Made by a program: the position numbers and the translations under genes. The notes beneath the pieces were generated by a model. That model did no database searches. It saw nothing but the letters and a program-made list of their open reading frames with translations, and had not been told where the DNA came from. A stretch of DNA of 64,000 nt from Streptomyces sp. B93 (GTDB taxonomy: Bacteria; Actinomycetota; Actinomycetes; Streptomycetales; Streptomycetaceae): the NCBI RefSeq assembly GCF_018070565.1, contig NZ_JAGPXL010000012.1, positions 124,001 through 188,000 on the forward strand, given 5' to 3'. Shown here one piece after another: positions 63,499 through 64,000 of this stretch. Each line of letters starts with the position of its first letter. The first letter of the stretch is position 1.

Positions 63499-64000
63499 GT
63501 GACGTCGTCCTTCGAGTTCCCCACGCCCCTCGCGCGGCCGTCCGACGCGGAGCGCGACAAAGCGCTGAAGGTGCTGCGTGACGGCGTCGCCATGGGCCGT
63601 CTGTCGCACGACACGTTCATCCGGCGCATGGAACTGGCTCTCGCCGCCCGGCGCTCGGACGAGCTGGCCGCGCTCACCGCCGACCTGCCGAGCGAGGGAC
63701 GGTTCTCCCGGCTGGTGTTCGGCAGCGTCGAGGCCGTCTCCGGCTTCACCGAGCGGCTGCGCCGCACCTGGCGCGCGGAACGGCTGCCCAAGCTGCTGCT
63801 GCCGCACGGCGGCACCGGCCACCCGCTGCGCATAGGACGCGACCCCGTGAACGGTCTGCGGCTCACCCATGAGACGGTCTCGCGCGTGCACGCCGAACTC
63901 AGCCGCCAGGGCGGCATGTGGGTGCTGCGCGACCTCGGCTCCACCAACGGTACGACCGTGAACGGACGGCGTGTCATCGGTGCCGCCGTCGTCCGCGAGG
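63499..64000 (+). CDS. DUF1707-FHA domain protein, 3' end outside window
   Basis: At least 167 codons, cut by the right edge. Residues 12-62 form a DUF1707 domain (ARPSDAERDKALKVLRDG, then MGRLSHDTFIRRMELALAARRSDELAALTADLP). Residues 108 onward are an FHA domain (HPLRIGRDPVNGLRLTHETVSRVHAELS to VLRDLGSTNGTTVNGRRV), which binds phosphothreonine peptides. Both domains occur together in actinobacterial proteins tied to Ser/Thr kinase signalling. GTG 63499 has no ribosome site, but GACAAT ends seven bases before it, suggesting a leaderless transcript. It is divergent from treZ with a gap of 184 bases. Partners are unknown. Confidence 0.85.
   Translation, partial: MTSSFEFPTPLARPSDAERDKALKVLRDGVAMGRLSHDTFIRRMELALAARRSDELAALTADLPSEGRFSRLVFGSVEAVSGFTERLRRTWRAERLPKLLLPHGGTGHPLRIGRDPVNGLRLTHETVSRVHAELSRQGGMWVLRDLGSTNGTTVNGRRVIGAAVVRE

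Overview
The window is chromosomal DNA of a high-GC actinomycete, almost certainly a Streptomyces. The evidence is very high G+C with strong third-position GC, many GTG starts overlapping the previous stop as GTGA/ATGA, DUF3000, a cvnA-D conservon, a CprB/ScbR-type receptor and a two-domain geosmin synthase. From memory, the order hemE ... hemY-hemQ ... murC-msrB ... cvn ... cprB-DUF89-geoA resembles a conserved core segment of the S. coelicolor chromosome; I could not check this by alignment. I saw no tRNA, rRNA, insertion sequence, phage, CRISPR array or origin, and no obvious in-frame TTA (bldA-dependent) codon.

Region by region. (1) 1-2468: fatty-acid beta-oxidation pair (fadB-like, cut by the window start, and a thiolase), with a 16-bp palindrome over its probable promoter. 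(2) 2587-9251: beta-mannoside utilisation. A LacI-type repressor and GH2 beta-mannosidase diverge from a sugar-binding lipoprotein and two permeases, with two matching operator-like sites between; no ATPase is encoded, so a shared one is implied. (3) 9255-19669: housekeeping and haem block: rnd, a LuxR-type regulator, DUF3000, hemE, rhomboid protease, a CoA-disulfide-reductase-like flavoprotein, a DUF4349 lipoprotein, hemY and hemQ (coproporphyrin-type haem route). (4) 19694-29890: secreted peptidase; a TIGR04222 membrane protein next to a DUF692/MNIO enzyme (possible peptide-modifying system); PTH2-like protein; deacetylase lipoprotein; PhoX-like Tat protein; SPFH protein; ZapE; RibD-like reductase. 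(5) 30058-36668: USP-like protein, murC, msrB, UPF0104-type membrane protein, alpha/beta hydrolase, and a BTAD regulator.

(6) 36793-43394: two OmpR-type two-component systems arranged tail to tail. The second diverges from a transmembrane flavin/haem electron-transfer operon (ferric-reductase-like protein, FMN-binding protein, ApbE). (7) 43469-51596: an osmoprotectant (OpuC-type) ABC transporter whose binding protein is separated from its ATPase/permease operon by an oppositely oriented conservon (cvnA-D). (8) 51921-61308: secreted subtilisin with a P-domain, a CprB-like receptor with an ARE-like operator in its own promoter, a DUF89/ARMT1-like protein, geosmin synthase, PDZ protein, M24 peptidase, and an APH-fold protein that has lost both catalytic aspartates. 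(9) 61309-64000: a repeat-rich convergent spacer, treZ, and the start of a DUF1707-FHA protein.

The leads most worth following are the MNIO/TIGR04222 pair (its MNIO appears to carry a fused partner domain), the flavin electron-transfer operon with its two-component system and 11-bp direct repeats, the APH-fold pseudokinase candidate, and the conservon nested inside the osmoprotectant locus.
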